Source: JBBRWV01 sp038248985 (GTDB lineage Bacteria; Planctomycetota; Phycisphaerae; WQYP01). From it: a DNA stretch of 43,065 bases. The position numbers and the translations under genes are program-made. Positions within the stretch are counted from its first letter, which is position 1. Every line of letters begins with the position of its first letter. Shown one piece after another: positions 33,193 through 40,876 of the stretch. The stretch lies in the NCBI GenBank assembly GCA_038248985.1, contig JBBRWV010000015.1, positions 1 through 43,065 on the forward strand, written 5' to 3'. The notes beneath the pieces are model-generated. The model ran no database searches and was not told where the DNA came from. It saw nothing but the letters and a program-made list of their open reading frames with translations.

Positions 33193-34419
33193 TCACAAGG
33201 CGTGCGGGCCCGTCGCCGGTATGGCCTCGCGCTGGCCCGTCGGCGTGCTGTTGGCCGAATCGTAATCCGTCGTGTCCTGCTCGCGCCGGGAGTTGAGGTA
33301 ATTCCACGTCACCACCAGGTCCGCCACAAACGGAATCGACACCAGTATGCCCAGAAATCCGAAAAGCGTGCCAAAAACGATCGCCGCAATAATCGTCACC
33401 AGCACCGGAAGTTGTACGGAAAATCTCAGCATCAGCGGCGAGAGCGTGTAACTCTGAACCGTCTGAATCAGAATCAGCACACCTATCACGTAAACCGTCT
33501 TCTCCGGCTCCGCCAGCAGCGTAATCACGACCGCCGGAAGCGCCGCCAGCAATGGCCCCACGTTGGGCACAAGCTCGCCAAAACCCGCGATGAGCCCAAA
33601 AGCCAGCGCCCCCGGCACACCCAGGAAGTAAAGCCCCATGCCCGTGAGCAACGCGGAGGAAAGGATGTTGCCGCAGGAAGCCACCGCCCAACCGCGATGC
33701 GCCTGGGCTATTTGCGTAAAGAGTCGCGTCGCTTCGATGCGATATTGCTGGGGCAAAATCGTGCGGGCCGCCTTCAAATGATCGGCCCCATCGATCAACA
33801 TGTACAAGATGAGAAAGAAAAACACCACCAGCCAGCCGACGAATTCAAACCCCAGCAGCGCGTTGGTAAATAGCGTCGAGACCTTGGGAAGAATCTGCGT
33901 CACCGCCGCCCCGATATCGAAATTTGGCATGTGTTTTTCCAGCTCGGGAAAATGTCCTTTGACTTGATTGACGAGCTCGTTGAAACGCTCCGGCGCTTTG
34001 GTCAGGTTGGCCGAAACCGCCGACGCCTGCCCGTAAAGGCTGGTGACCACCGCATAGACCACAACGAGCACCAGCGATAGCGTCGCCAGAGAAACGATCA
34101 CCGCGCCGAGCCCCCGCCGAATCCCCCGTCGTTTGAGCCACTGCACCGGTGCTTCCAGTACCGTCGCCGCGATGAAGGCCAGATACACCAGCAGAATCAA
34201 CCACGTAAGAGAATAAAAAAGCCAGCCCGCCAGTGCTGCCAGCAGAATCCCTAATGCCAGCGAAAGCGCCATCGGCATGGAACGCTTAACCGCCGCCGGA
34301 GCCGCCTGGATCGCCGCGGTGGTCGGAGTGGTTTCCTGCCCAGGTGCCGCCGCCGGTGGTGCCAAACTCGGGCCGGGAAGCGGGCGGGGCGCATCATTAT
34401 CCGCCGGGCGGTCGGTCAT
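33193..34419 (-). CDS. AI-2E family transporter (PerM/YdiK-like)
   Basis: This 408-aa inner-membrane protein has a Pro/Ala-rich cytoplasmic N-terminus (about residues 1-45), then seven or eight helices in the AI-2E/PerM pattern: a cluster of four, a hydrophilic amphipathic stretch (about 135-185) and a C-terminal set with G-F-G-E-L-V-P-N-V-G-P and T-L-F-G-F-L-G-I-L-V-S-I-P. Family members export small molecules or ions; the substrate here is unknown. ATG 34419 is chosen because AGGAG lies 6 bases upstream; the frame is open further upstream without a ribosome site. The C-terminal tail is hydrophilic. Confidence 0.88.
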   Translation of the reverse strand: MTDRPADNDAPRPLPGPSLAPPAAAPGQETTPTTAAIQAAPAAVKRSMPMALSLALGILLAALAGWLFYSLTWLILLVYLAFIAATVLEAPVQWLKRRGIRRGLGAVIVSLATLSLVLVVVYAVVTSLYGQASAVSANLTKAPERFNELVNQVKGHFPELEKHMPNFDIGAAVTQILPKVSTLFTNALLGFEFVGWLVVFFFLILYMLIDGADHLKAARTILPQQYRIEATRLFTQIAQAHRGWAVASCGNILSSALLTGMGLYFLGVPGALAFGLIAGFGELVPNVGPLLAALPAVVITLLAEPEKTVYVIGVLILIQTVQSYTLSPLMLRFSVQLPVLVTIIAAIVFGTLFGFLGILVSIPFVADLVVTWNYLNSRREQDTTDYDSANSTPTGQREAIPATGPHAL

Positions 34420-34471
34420 GGGAACTCCTGAAAAGAACCCGGCCAAGAGCCTCACCCATGGAGCAGTCATT

Positions 34472-34505
34472 GGACTTCAAATCGCACCGGACTTCAAATC
34501 GCACC
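34472..34505. repeat. 17-bp perfect tandem duplication
   Basis: GGACTTCAAATCGCACC occurs twice with no spacer (34472-34488 and 34489-34505), in the gap between the AI-2E transporter gene and the sugar isomerase gene. It could be a duplicated operator or a replication-slippage product. Confidence 0.85.
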
Positions 34506-34530
34506 AGGCCCCGTGGATGTGTCTCGCCTG

Positions 34531-34576
34531 CTCAGATTGTAGGCTGCCGCGCTCCGCGCGGCGGAAGCAATCTGAG
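34531..34576. repeat. REP-like two-part hairpin
   Basis: CTCAGATTG (34531-34539) pairs with CAATCTGAG (34568-34576), and inside it GCCGCGC (34546-34552) pairs with GCGCGGC (34556-34562) around a TCC loop. No T-run follows on either strand, so it is more like a dispersed REP-type palindrome than an intrinsic terminator. It lies downstream of the sugar isomerase gene. Confidence 0.7.
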
Positions 34577-34657
34577 AATTTGCAACGTGAGTGTGTACAC
34601 CGTCCCCATGTGACGAAAAGCCCACCCCGCCTGACGCCCCCCTATATCGCAACAGCA

Positions 34658-35248
34658 CTACGCGAATTCCGCCTCCACCGCTTCCAGAATCAAATGCAAA
34701 ATCACCTGGTGCGCCTCCTGAATATGATTGGTCAGCGGCGAATCCACCACCAGCGAAAGATCGCAAATCGCTTTGGCCTTCCCCCCCGTGTTGCCCAGCA
34801 GACCAATCGTCTTCCCCCCGACTTTCTTCATCGCCTTCGCCGCCGCCACACAATTCGCCGAATTGCCCGACGTCGTGAACAGTACGAGGACATCGCCTTT
34901 CTTCGCCAACGCTTCGATTTGCCGCGCAAAAATGTGCGCGTAGTCCCAGTCATTCGCAATGCACGTAAGCGCCGTAACATCGGCCGCCAGGCAAATCCCC
35001 GGCAACGCCCGACGAGGCTTCTTGTATTTCCCCGTAAGCTCCTCCGCCAGATGCAGCGCCTCCGCCGCCGAACCCCCGTTGCCGCACGAAAACAGCGTGT
35101 TCTTCCTCTTCAATGTGCTCACGACCAGCGTCGTAATCTCCTGAATGAGCGGCAGCTGGTTCTCCAGCGTAAAAACCGTCGACGCCGCCTGCGCAATGTA
35201 GTCGCCGATTTGGTCCTGCGAGAATTTCCGGGAGCGAGATATTTTCAT
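34658..35248 (-). CDS. gmhA: SIS-domain sugar isomerase, GmhA-like
   Basis: GmhA converts sedoheptulose 7-phosphate to D-glycero-D-manno-heptose 7-phosphate for heptose in surface glycans. The 196-aa protein has C-G-N-G-G-S-A-A-E-A-x-H-L-A-E-E-L, A-N-D-W-D-Y-x-x-I-F, T-S-G-N-S near residue 126 and I-Q-E-A-H near 177, all in the right order for phosphoheptose isomerase. AAAGGA precedes the ATG. The closely related DiaA and other SIS proteins are the alternative, but the Q-E-x-H segment favours GmhA. No other heptose genes are nearby. Confidence 0.87.
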   Translation of the reverse strand: MKISRSRKFSQDQIGDYIAQAASTVFTLENQLPLIQEITTLVVSTLKRKNTLFSCGNGGSAAEALHLAEELTGKYKKPRRALPGICLAADVTALTCIANDWDYAHIFARQIEALAKKGDVLVLFTTSGNSANCVAAAKAMKKVGGKTIGLLGNTGGKAKAICDLSLVVDSPLTNHIQEAHQVILHLILEAVEAEFA

Positions 35249-35278
35249 GGAGGTTCCTTTGCCAAGACGCTAAGTATA

Positions 35279-35698
35279 TCAGCGCCATGGATTGAAGACG
35301 CGCACGCCGCAATGGGCAAAATCAGTTTTGTCGCGCGTGACGAGGGTGAGGTCATGGAACAGCGCAGTGGCGGCCAAAATATAATCCACTGCGGGCATCG
35401 CGTTCCCCCGGGCGTCGAGGGCCGCGCGGAGCTCGCCCCATTTCCCCGCCACGTCCAGATCCACGGGAATGGGAGGATGGATAAAACTGGGAAGCAGTTC
35501 TTTCTTAAGCCATTCCTCCAGTGCATTGCGTCGCCGCGACGGCGGGAGTTTACTGATTCCCTGCCCGATCTCTGCGACGGCAATGACGCTGATGTATGTT
35601 TCGGAAAAATCGATTTGCTCGATAAAAGTGGTGACTCCCGCGTTGGGCCGTTTACGCGTAGGTTCGCAGAGCACACAAGTATCGATCAGCCAAGCCAT
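35279..35698 (-). CDS. PIN-domain toxin, VapC/FitB-like
   Basis: This 139-aa protein has the PIN-domain acidic set D6 (W-L-I-D-T-C), E43, D105 (V-D-Y-I-L-A-A-T-A) and D123/D126 (V-T-R-D-K-T-D-F), which in this family binds Mg2+ for RNA cleavage. The end F-N-P-W is typical of FitB-like VapC proteins. It starts 2 bases after the stop of a Phd/YefM-like antitoxin gene, so the two form a type II toxin-antitoxin pair. All expected acidic residues are present, so it is probably active; the RNA target is unknown. Confidence 0.9.
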   Translation of the reverse strand: MAWLIDTCVLCEPTRKRPNAGVTTFIEQIDFSETYISVIAVAEIGQGISKLPPSRRRNALEEWLKKELLPSFIHPPIPVDLDVAGKWGELRAALDARGNAMPAVDYILAATALFHDLTLVTRDKTDFAHCGVRVFNPWR

Positions 35699-35700
35699 AA

Positions 35701-35985
35701 TTACTCTGAAAAATCAGGGGTTCGACGGTCCGGATTCTGGTCTCGCTGGATATCGAGCTCAGCGAGAGAAGTGGGGGCGCTGCGCAAGACCTGCAGGAGC
35801 GACGCCCCTTTGCCCTTGGTCCCCAAAAGCCGTTTGTATTCCTTCAGCGGCAGGAGCACGGCTTCGTCTTTCCCGTGTCGCGTCACATGTTGCGGACCTT
35901 CGGTGAAAGCTTTGTCAAAAACCTTCGAAAACTGCGCCTTCGCTTCCTGAAGCTGCCAAGGCCTGGATGCCGGGTTCAATTTCAT
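35701..35985 (-). CDS. Phd/YefM-like antitoxin
   Basis: This 94-aa protein begins with W-Q-L-Q-E-A-K-A-Q-F-S-K-V-F-D-K-A, the usual start of Phd/YefM antitoxins, then G-P-Q-H-V-T-R-H-G-K-D-E-A-V-L-L-P and a toxin-neutralising C-terminal part. It should bind both its operator and the PIN toxin encoded immediately downstream. AGGAG precedes the ATG, and an operator-like palindrome set lies next to it (35994-36010). A Phd antitoxin with a PIN toxin is a known mixed pairing. Confidence 0.88.
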   Translation of the reverse strand: MKLNPASRPWQLQEAKAQFSKVFDKAFTEGPQHVTRHGKDEAVLLPLKEYKRLLGTKGKGASLLQVLRSAPTSLAELDIQRDQNPDRRTPDFSE

Positions 35986-35993
35986 GAGCTCTC

Positions 35994-36010
35994 CTGACTA
36001 GTCTGACTAG
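35994..36010. promoter_or_regulatory. candidate toxin-antitoxin operator
   Basis: CTGACTAG occurs twice (35994-36001 and 36003-36010), and the same bases form the inverted repeat CTAGTC-T-GACTAG (35998-36010) and the palindrome GACTAGTC (35996-36003). It lies just upstream of the antitoxin ribosome site, where autoregulating Phd-type antitoxins bind. Confidence 0.6.
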
Positions 36011-36093
36011 AGTGTATCGGAGCAATAAGCCGCCTGCAACAGCGCCCTGTCGATTCCCCCTCCAAAAAATCGCCCAGCCCCTGACCCTGCACC

Positions 36094-37182
36094 TCACCGC
36101 TTAATCCGCGCGCTCCCACCCTTAAACACATGCATCAACTCTTCCTTCGTGATCTGGCTCGTATCGCCCCGCGTCGTCTGCAGCAACGCCCCATGCGCCG
36201 CCCCCAAATTCACGCATTCTTCCGGTGTCATCCCCGTCAGAAAACCATAAGCAAACCCCGACGCAAACCCGTCGCCCCCGCCCACGCGGTCTTCAATCTC
36301 CAGATTGTCAAACCGCCGCGATTCGTGAAACTTCCCGTCGTGCCACAAAATCGCCGACCAATTGTTCACCAGCCCCGATTTCACCTCCCGCAGCGTCGTC
36401 CCCACCACCTTGATGTTCGGATACTTCGCCACCACCTTCTCCACCATCTTCTTGTATGCCGACGTGTCCAACGCCCCCAGGTTCTCCGCGTCGATGCCCT
36501 CCACATTGAACCCCAGCACCTTCTGAAAATCTTCCTCATTCCCGATCAGACAATCCACGTATGGAATCAAATCCTTCGTCACCGCCTGCGCCTTCTGACT
36601 CGACCACAGCTTCGATCGGAAATTCAGATCGTACGAAGTAATCGTCCCGTTGTTCTTCGCCTTCACCAACGCCTCCTTCACCGTCGCCGCCGTCGTATCC
36701 GATAACGCTGTAAAAATGCCCCCGGTGTGCAGCCACCGCACCCCGCGCTTGGCGAAAAGCCCGTCAAAATCCACATCCGTTGGCTTCATGTGCATCGCCG
36801 CCGAATGCCCCCGGTCATACATCGTCACCGATCCCCGCACGCCCGTCCCCACTTCCGTAAAGTTCAATCCGATCCGGTCCGCCGTCCCCACCCCGTCATA
36901 CGCCGCCACCGCCACCGCCGAAACATCCACGCCCACCGCCCGCGCATGATTAAGAATGAGCTGCCCCAAAGGATTGTCCACCAGCCGGTTCGTCCACCCC
37001 GTCCGTAAACCCAAACGCGATAAAGCATACGCCACGTTGTACTCACCCCCGCCCACCCACACTTCCAGCGTGTTGGAAAATTCAATGCGGCCGTGCGCGG
37101 GAGGCGACAAGCGGATCATCGTCTCGCCCAACGCCACAAGATCAAGCTGGCAGGATTCTTTTGATTTAAGGTTGAGCGACAT
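36094..37182 (-). CDS. kdgK: PfkB-family sugar kinase, probable 2-keto-3-deoxygluconate kinase
   Basis: This 362-aa kinase has the PfkB N-terminal segment A-L-G-E-T-M-I-R-L-S-P-P and G-G-G-E-Y-N-V-A-Y-A-L-S-R-L-G, and the C-terminal signature D-R-V-G-G-G-D304-G-F-A-S-G, with Asp304 as expected catalytic base (the usual motif is D-T-x-G-A-G-D). Closest in character are KDG kinases, which phosphorylate 2-keto-3-deoxygluconate in uronate breakdown; other sugar acids are possible. AAGGA lies before ATG 37182; the frame is open to 37317, but that stretch belongs to a decayed upstream gene. The neighbours are a UroD-like remnant upstream and a divergent AraC regulator further on, suggesting a damaged sugar-acid locus. 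Confidence 0.85.
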   Translation of the reverse strand: MSLNLKSKESCQLDLVALGETMIRLSPPAHGRIEFSNTLEVWVGGGEYNVAYALSRLGLRTGWTNRLVDNPLGQLILNHARAVGVDVSAVAVAAYDGVGTADRIGLNFTEVGTGVRGSVTMYDRGHSAAMHMKPTDVDFDGLFAKRGVRWLHTGGIFTALSDTTAATVKEALVKAKNNGTITSYDLNFRSKLWSSQKAQAVTKDLIPYVDCLIGNEEDFQKVLGFNVEGIDAENLGALDTSAYKKMVEKVVAKYPNIKVVGTTLREVKSGLVNNWSAILWHDGKFHESRRFDNLEIEDRVGGGDGFASGFAYGFLTGMTPEECVNLGAAHGALLQTTRGDTSQITKEELMHVFKGGSARIKR

Positions 37183-37299
37183 ATGCAGGTCCTTTCGGGA
37201 AGAATGTGGTAAATCTGCGCGGGCAAGGGTGCCGCCGGGGAAACGCAAGAAGATACACGATGGCGCGCGAAGATTGAAGTTTTCGGTGCCGAGGAATTC

Positions 37300-37526
37300 C
37301 GCCGCCGCCCCGGCCAACTGATCAGGGGGCTCGTTGCACTCCGCCCCTCAGGCACCAACACCGTCCACGCACCCTCCGGCGATGACAGCACCTTCGGTTG
37401 TGCCGCCCGCAACGCATTCAATTCCACAAACGCCTCGCCCCGCGCCAGCATCTCCGGCCGTTCCGCCCATTCTCGAATGCGCCCCGCCAACTCCCGCAAA
37501 ATACCACGATCCCGCTCCGCCACCAT
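37300..37526 (-). pseudogene. remnant of a UroD-like (uroporphyrinogen decarboxylase-related) gene
   Basis: A good ribosome site (GAGGTGA) precedes ATG 37526. The first 60 residues (L-R-E-L-A-G-R-I-R-E-W-A-E-R-P-E-M, then W-T-V-L-V-P-E-G) resemble the N-terminus of the UroD-like proteins often found in planctomycetes and related bacteria. The frame then leaves the family; an E-C-N-E-P-P-D-Q-L stretch that fits the family better continues in another frame near 37313-37343. The remaining 250-300 residues are missing. I judge it a truncated, frameshifted relic; the family call is from memory of family patterns. Confidence 0.35.
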
Positions 37527-37640
37527 AAATCACCTCGCAGACCGCTTGAACCACCCTCGCCCCTGTACCGCGCCACCCATGGCGCCGCCACAAATCTCTC
37601 TTCCCCGCCGCCCGGGCGTGCCCGTTTTTCAGGGGAGCGA

Positions 37641-38048
37641 TCAATTGCGGTGATTAAACGCGTTTTGCCAGTAGCGGTCCCACAGGCCGGTGCTCTGGTA
37701 GAGCGCCTCCAACGTCATGAGGGCCTCGGCGTTGTCGAGGCCCCAACGCCAGCCCCGCCTCTTGCGCCGGTCGGTGGTCACCCCGCACATCGATTCCATC
37801 GGGCCGCTGCCCACGTCCCAGCCTTTCTTCTCACACGCGTCGTAGCGATCATCTCCTGACGCGGCACCACATAGCCGATGAGCGCGTCGGCCGACTTCCG
37901 CCTGCCGCCACGCAGCGGCGTCCGCCAGTCCACCAACTGCTGGAAGAACGGAGCGTAGCCCTCGTCCCGTAACTTACCTCCACTTTTCATGCCCATCTTC
38001 CACGTTTTTGCGCAGTTTGTTCACGGTATTGCGCACGTCTGCATATTT
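37641..38048 (-). pseudogene. frameshifted transposase C-terminal remnant (ISKra4-like)
   Basis: Reading three frames in turn on the minus strand gives one coherent protein tail: V-R-N-T-V-N-K-L-R-K-N (38036 on), then F-F-Q-Q-L-V-D-W-R-T-P-L, then W-D-V-G-S-G-P-M-E-S-M-C-G-V and R-G-W-R-W-G-L-D-N-A-E-A-L, ending W-D-R-Y-W and TGA at 37641. Frameshifts lie near 37980 and near 37845. The G-S-G-x-x-E motif with a following R-W and L-Y segment resembles the DDE transposase ends of ISKra4-like elements; the family is not certain. The N-terminal part and terminal inverted repeats are not seen, so it is immobile. Confidence 0.65.
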
Positions 38049-38094
38049 TTATCCCAAAATCCTACTTTGTTCTTTTCTTTGCGCCTTGCCAAAT

Positions 38095-38100
38095 TATTAT
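38095..38100 (+). promoter_or_regulatory. -10 element abutting the araC-type gene start
   Basis: TATTAT ends 7 bases before ATG 38108, and no Shine-Dalgarno sequence is present. A leaderless message is inferred; no clear -35 was found. Confidence 0.4.
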
Positions 38101-38107
38101 CTACCCT

Positions 38108-39043
38108 ATGGAAATTATCCGCGATACTGGCGTCACCTCCGGCTTCCGTATCCTCAACCCCGTTGAAGGCTGGCCCATCCTCCACCACTGCGGCGAAGCT
38201 CACTGCAGCGCCTCCCACGGCCCCGGATACGACCAACACCCCGTCTTCGAATTCACCTACCTCGTCCAAGGCACACTCACCATCCGCGCCGCCAACCGCC
38301 TCCACCACCTCGCCACCGGCGATATGTTCGTCGCCCACCCCGGCCAAGTCCACGGCTGGCTCGGCGACGTCCACCCCCTCCCGCCCTTCCATCAATTCTG
38401 GCTCGCCTTCGATCTCCCCAACTTCAGCCCCGCCGGCAAATCCCTCGCCCAACAACTCCTCCTTTCCCATTGCTCCCTCATCCATCAATGTATCGACGTC
38501 GAACCCGTCCTCCGCGGCATGATCCGCTGGGTTCTCGGACAAGAACTCGGTCGCCAGCAGGTCATCGCCTCCTACCTCGCCCTCTTCATCGAACTCGTCC
38601 ACGCCCGCCTCCGCACCTCCCCCGACATCTCCCTCGCCCCCGGTGACGCCAACACCTCGCCCCACAATTCCGACTCCGCCACCTCACCACCCCCCGCCCG
38701 CCACCGCACCTACAACTATGAAATCGAAAAAGCCGTCCGCTACCTCCAGTCCAATCTCCGCCGACGCGTCACCCTCCCCGAACTCGCCATCTTCAGCGGC
38801 TATGCCCCTCCGCACCTCTGCCGACTCTTCCATCAACAAGTCGGCGTCGCCCCCGCCGCCTATCACCTCCGCCTCCGCCTCGAAGCCTCCCGCGAAGCCC
38901 TCCTCGGCACCGATGTCAGCATCGCCGACATCGCCCGCGACTTCGGCTTCAACTCCTCCCAACACTTCAGCACCCGCTTCCGCGAAATCTTCGGCCTCAC
39001 CCCCCGCGACTGGCAACTCAAGGCCCAAAAACCCGGCCCATAA
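38108..39043 (+). CDS. AraC-family transcriptional regulator
   Basis: This 311-aa protein has an N-terminal cupin (about residues 20-110, with H-H-L-A-T-G-D-M-F-V-A-H-P-G-Q-V-H) that probably binds a sugar or related ligand, and a C-terminal pair of helix-turn-helix units (about 205-305, with L-A-I-F-S-G-Y and I-A-D-I-A-R-D-F-G-F-N-S-S-Q-H-F-S-T-R-F-R). An Ala/Pro/Ser-rich linker (about 178-202) separates them. Such regulators usually control adjacent sugar genes; the divergent KDG-kinase-like gene is the nearest candidate. Codons end almost always in C, as elsewhere in this part of the window. Confidence 0.9.
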   Translation: MEIIRDTGVTSGFRILNPVEGWPILHHCGEAHCSASHGPGYDQHPVFEFTYLVQGTLTIRAANRLHHLATGDMFVAHPGQVHGWLGDVHPLPPFHQFWLAFDLPNFSPAGKSLAQQLLLSHCSLIHQCIDVEPVLRGMIRWVLGQELGRQQVIASYLALFIELVHARLRTSPDISLAPGDANTSPHNSDSATSPPPARHRTYNYEIEKAVRYLQSNLRRRVTLPELAIFSGYAPPHLCRLFHQQVGVAPAAYHLRLRLEASREALLGTDVSIADIARDFGFNSSQHFSTRFREIFGLTPRDWQLKAQKPGP

Positions 39044-39385
39044 CCCGCCTCACATTCACATCCCGTCTCGCGATCCTCCCCGCGCCCGCAGCTTCGTCGC
39101 CCTCGCAACTTTTAATCCGACATTTTGACCCACCACACCCCGTCACTCTGTCCACGTTCTATAATTTCGCCCGCCATGTCGCCCCCCTCAGCCCCTTTTT
39201 CTTAATTGTACACGCGTCTTTTTCGTTTCCCCCGCGCGCCTTCTTTCGCGAGGCACGCTGATTGCGATTACCCCTTTCGCAACACCTTTTGACCTCCCAC
39301 CTCTTGAACCTGCAAATGGAAATATTTGTCCCTGGCCCGTTGCCTCGGACCAACACTCATCTACCCCCGCGTGAGGAGTCCTACC
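39044..39385 (+). other. intergenic region before the glycine-zipper gene
   Basis: This 342-base gap contains a perfect TATAAT (39160-39165), but no matching -35 at 16-18 bases; TTGACC at 39125 is too far. A GAGGAG-type ribosome site lies just before 39386. No gene is supported; a 9-codon frame at 39176 is too short to claim. Confidence 0.4.
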
Positions 39386-39970
39386 ATGTCCCAGACCGTT
39401 TCCAACTCCAATACCACCGAAAACGAAAAGAAAAAAGCCCAGGATGATGCCAACCGCGATCCCCTCAGCGGACGTGCTGGTGCCCATCCCGTCGGCACAG
39501 GAATCGGTGCGGCCGCAGGCGGCGCAGCTGCTGGCATCGCTACCGGCGCAGCCATCGGCACAGTCGCTGGCCCCGTCGGTACCGCAATCGGCGCAGCCGC
39601 CGGGGCCGCCGTCGGTGCCATCGCCGGGGGGCTTGCCGGCAAAGGCGTCGCCGAAGCCATCAACCCCACCGAAGAACACGGCTATTGGCGCGGCAACTAC
39701 ACCAGCCGACCCTACGTCGAAAAAGACGCCAACTACGAACAGTACGGTCCCGCCTACCAATACGGCTGGGAAGCCCAATCCCGCGCCCAAGGACAGGACT
39801 TCGCCTCCGTCGAGTCCGATCTCGCCCGCGACTGGGAACGCTCCCGCGGTGCCTCCACCCTCTCCTGGGACAGCGCCAAAGAAGCCGTCAAAGATTCCTG
39901 GTCCCGCGTCGCTGATCGCACCAACAAAGGCACCACCGAATCCAAAGGTGCCAGCACCCAACAACTCTGA
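39386..39970 (+). CDS. glycine-zipper stress-type protein
   Basis: This 194-aa protein has a polar N-terminus, then a glycine-zipper membrane-like segment (about residues 36-88: repeated G-x3-G with Ala) and a soluble tail with Y-W-R-G-N-Y, R-P-Y-V-E-K, Y-x-Y-G-W-E-A and D-L-A-R-D-W-E. That tail occurs in small proteins often next to YciF/YciE genes and linked to general stress; here a YciF-like gene is indeed the next gene. GAGGAG before ATG 39386 sets the start. The molecular function is unknown; it may insert into or associate with membranes. Confidence 0.82.
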   Translation: MSQTVSNSNTTENEKKKAQDDANRDPLSGRAGAHPVGTGIGAAAGGAAAGIATGAAIGTVAGPVGTAIGAAAGAAVGAIAGGLAGKGVAEAINPTEEHGYWRGNYTSRPYVEKDANYEQYGPAYQYGWEAQSRAQGQDFASVESDLARDWERSRGASTLSWDSAKEAVKDSWSRVADRTNKGTTESKGASTQQL

Positions 39971-40273
39971 TCGACCCCGCGCTCTCTACTTCAACCGTCA
40001 GCGTGGTTTCCCTCACCACCCCTTGATTCACCACAGGGTCACTCTCCCGCTGACGTCAAGATAACCGGGGACTGCCGGAAAAAATCGTGTGCCTCGAGCG
40101 GTTTGCCATCCTTCTGAACTCCCTCCGCAAATCGCCCAGGCACCTTTTCCGGCGGTCTTCTGGAGGGGGTTTCCTCCTCCCGTCTTGCAAATCGTTAGCC
40201 CCCAAGAAACGTTACCAAAATAACCGTTGTCCGGTTTCGACATCCCTCCAACTTTTTTTACGAAAGGTGCCTT
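39971..40273 (+). other. intergenic region between the two stress-type genes
   Basis: This 303-base gap has an 8-base inverted repeat, CGTCAGCG (39996-40003) and CGCTGACG (40048-40055), 44 bases apart, and a GGAGG/CCTCC hairpin near 40160-40180. No U-tract follows the hairpins. AAAGGTG just before 40274 is the ribosome site of the next gene. I see no further gene. Confidence 0.4.
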
Positions 40274-40876
40274 ATGGACACTCTTCAGGAACTGCTCGTC
40301 GATCAACTCAAGGATATCTACAACGCTGAAAATCAACTCCTCAAAGCGCTCCCCAAACTCGCCAAAAAAGCCTCCTCTGAAACCCTCAAAAAAGCCTTCC
40401 TCGATCACCTCGAACAAACCCGCGGCCACGTCGAACGCCTCGACCAGGTCGGCCAATCCCTCTCCGCCAAACTCACCGGGAAAAAATGCGCAGCCATGGA
40501 AGGCCTCGTCAAAGAAGGCCAGGAAATCCTCGAAGAAGAGGGCCAAAGCCCCGTTATCGATGTCGCCCTCGTCGGTGCCGCCCAACGCGTCGAACACTAT
40601 GAAATGGCCGCCTACGGCAACGTCCGCGCCATCGCCGAAAAACTCGGCCACTCCGAAGTCGTCGATCTCCTCCAGGAAACCCTCGACGAAGAAGGGGTCG
40701 CCGACAAACTCCTCACCCAAATCTCCCAGGACGAACTCCTCGACGCCGCCAACTCCGAAGACGCCGAAGCCGATGACGACGCCGAGGACGAAGACGACAC
40801 CGCCGCCGAAGAAGACGACGATGAAGACTCCGAAAAAGCAGAAAAACCCGCCCCCAAACCCTCCCGCAAAAAATAA
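40274..40876 (+). CDS. YciF/DUF892 ferritin-like protein with acidic tail
   Basis: This 200-aa protein is a four-helix ferritin-like protein of the DUF892 (YciE/YciF) type: L-V-D-Q-L-K-D-I-Y-N-A-E-N-Q-L at the start, E-x-x-R-G-H near 48-52 and V-E-H-Y-E-M-A-A-Y-G near 106-115, which contribute the expected Glu/His metal ligands. A strongly acidic tail (about 155-190, mostly Asp/Glu) ends in Pro/Lys; this tail is not part of the core family and may bind cations or a basic partner. AAAGGTG precedes the ATG. Family members respond to stress; the in vivo reaction is not settled. Confidence 0.88.
   Translation: MDTLQELLVDQLKDIYNAENQLLKALPKLAKKASSETLKKAFLDHLEQTRGHVERLDQVGQSLSAKLTGKKCAAMEGLVKEGQEILEEEGQSPVIDVALVGAAQRVEHYEMAAYGNVRAIAEKLGHSEVVDLLQETLDEEGVADKLLTQISQDELLDAANSEDAEADDDAEDEDDTAAEEDDDEDSEKAEKPAPKPSRKK

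Noticed and set aside
34420..34657. An intrinsic terminator after the sugar isomerase gene
   Set aside because: The hairpin is strong but no T-run follows on either strand; annotated as a REP-like palindrome instead.
39160..39205. TATAAT followed by a 9-codon frame as a possible leader peptide
   Set aside because: No -35, no ribosome site and no regulatory hairpin pair; too little to support.
39188..39964. Glycine-rich minus-strand frame opposite the glycine-zipper gene
   Set aside because: Composition reflects the antisense of Ala/Gly codons; the + strand has the ribosome site and the known family pattern.
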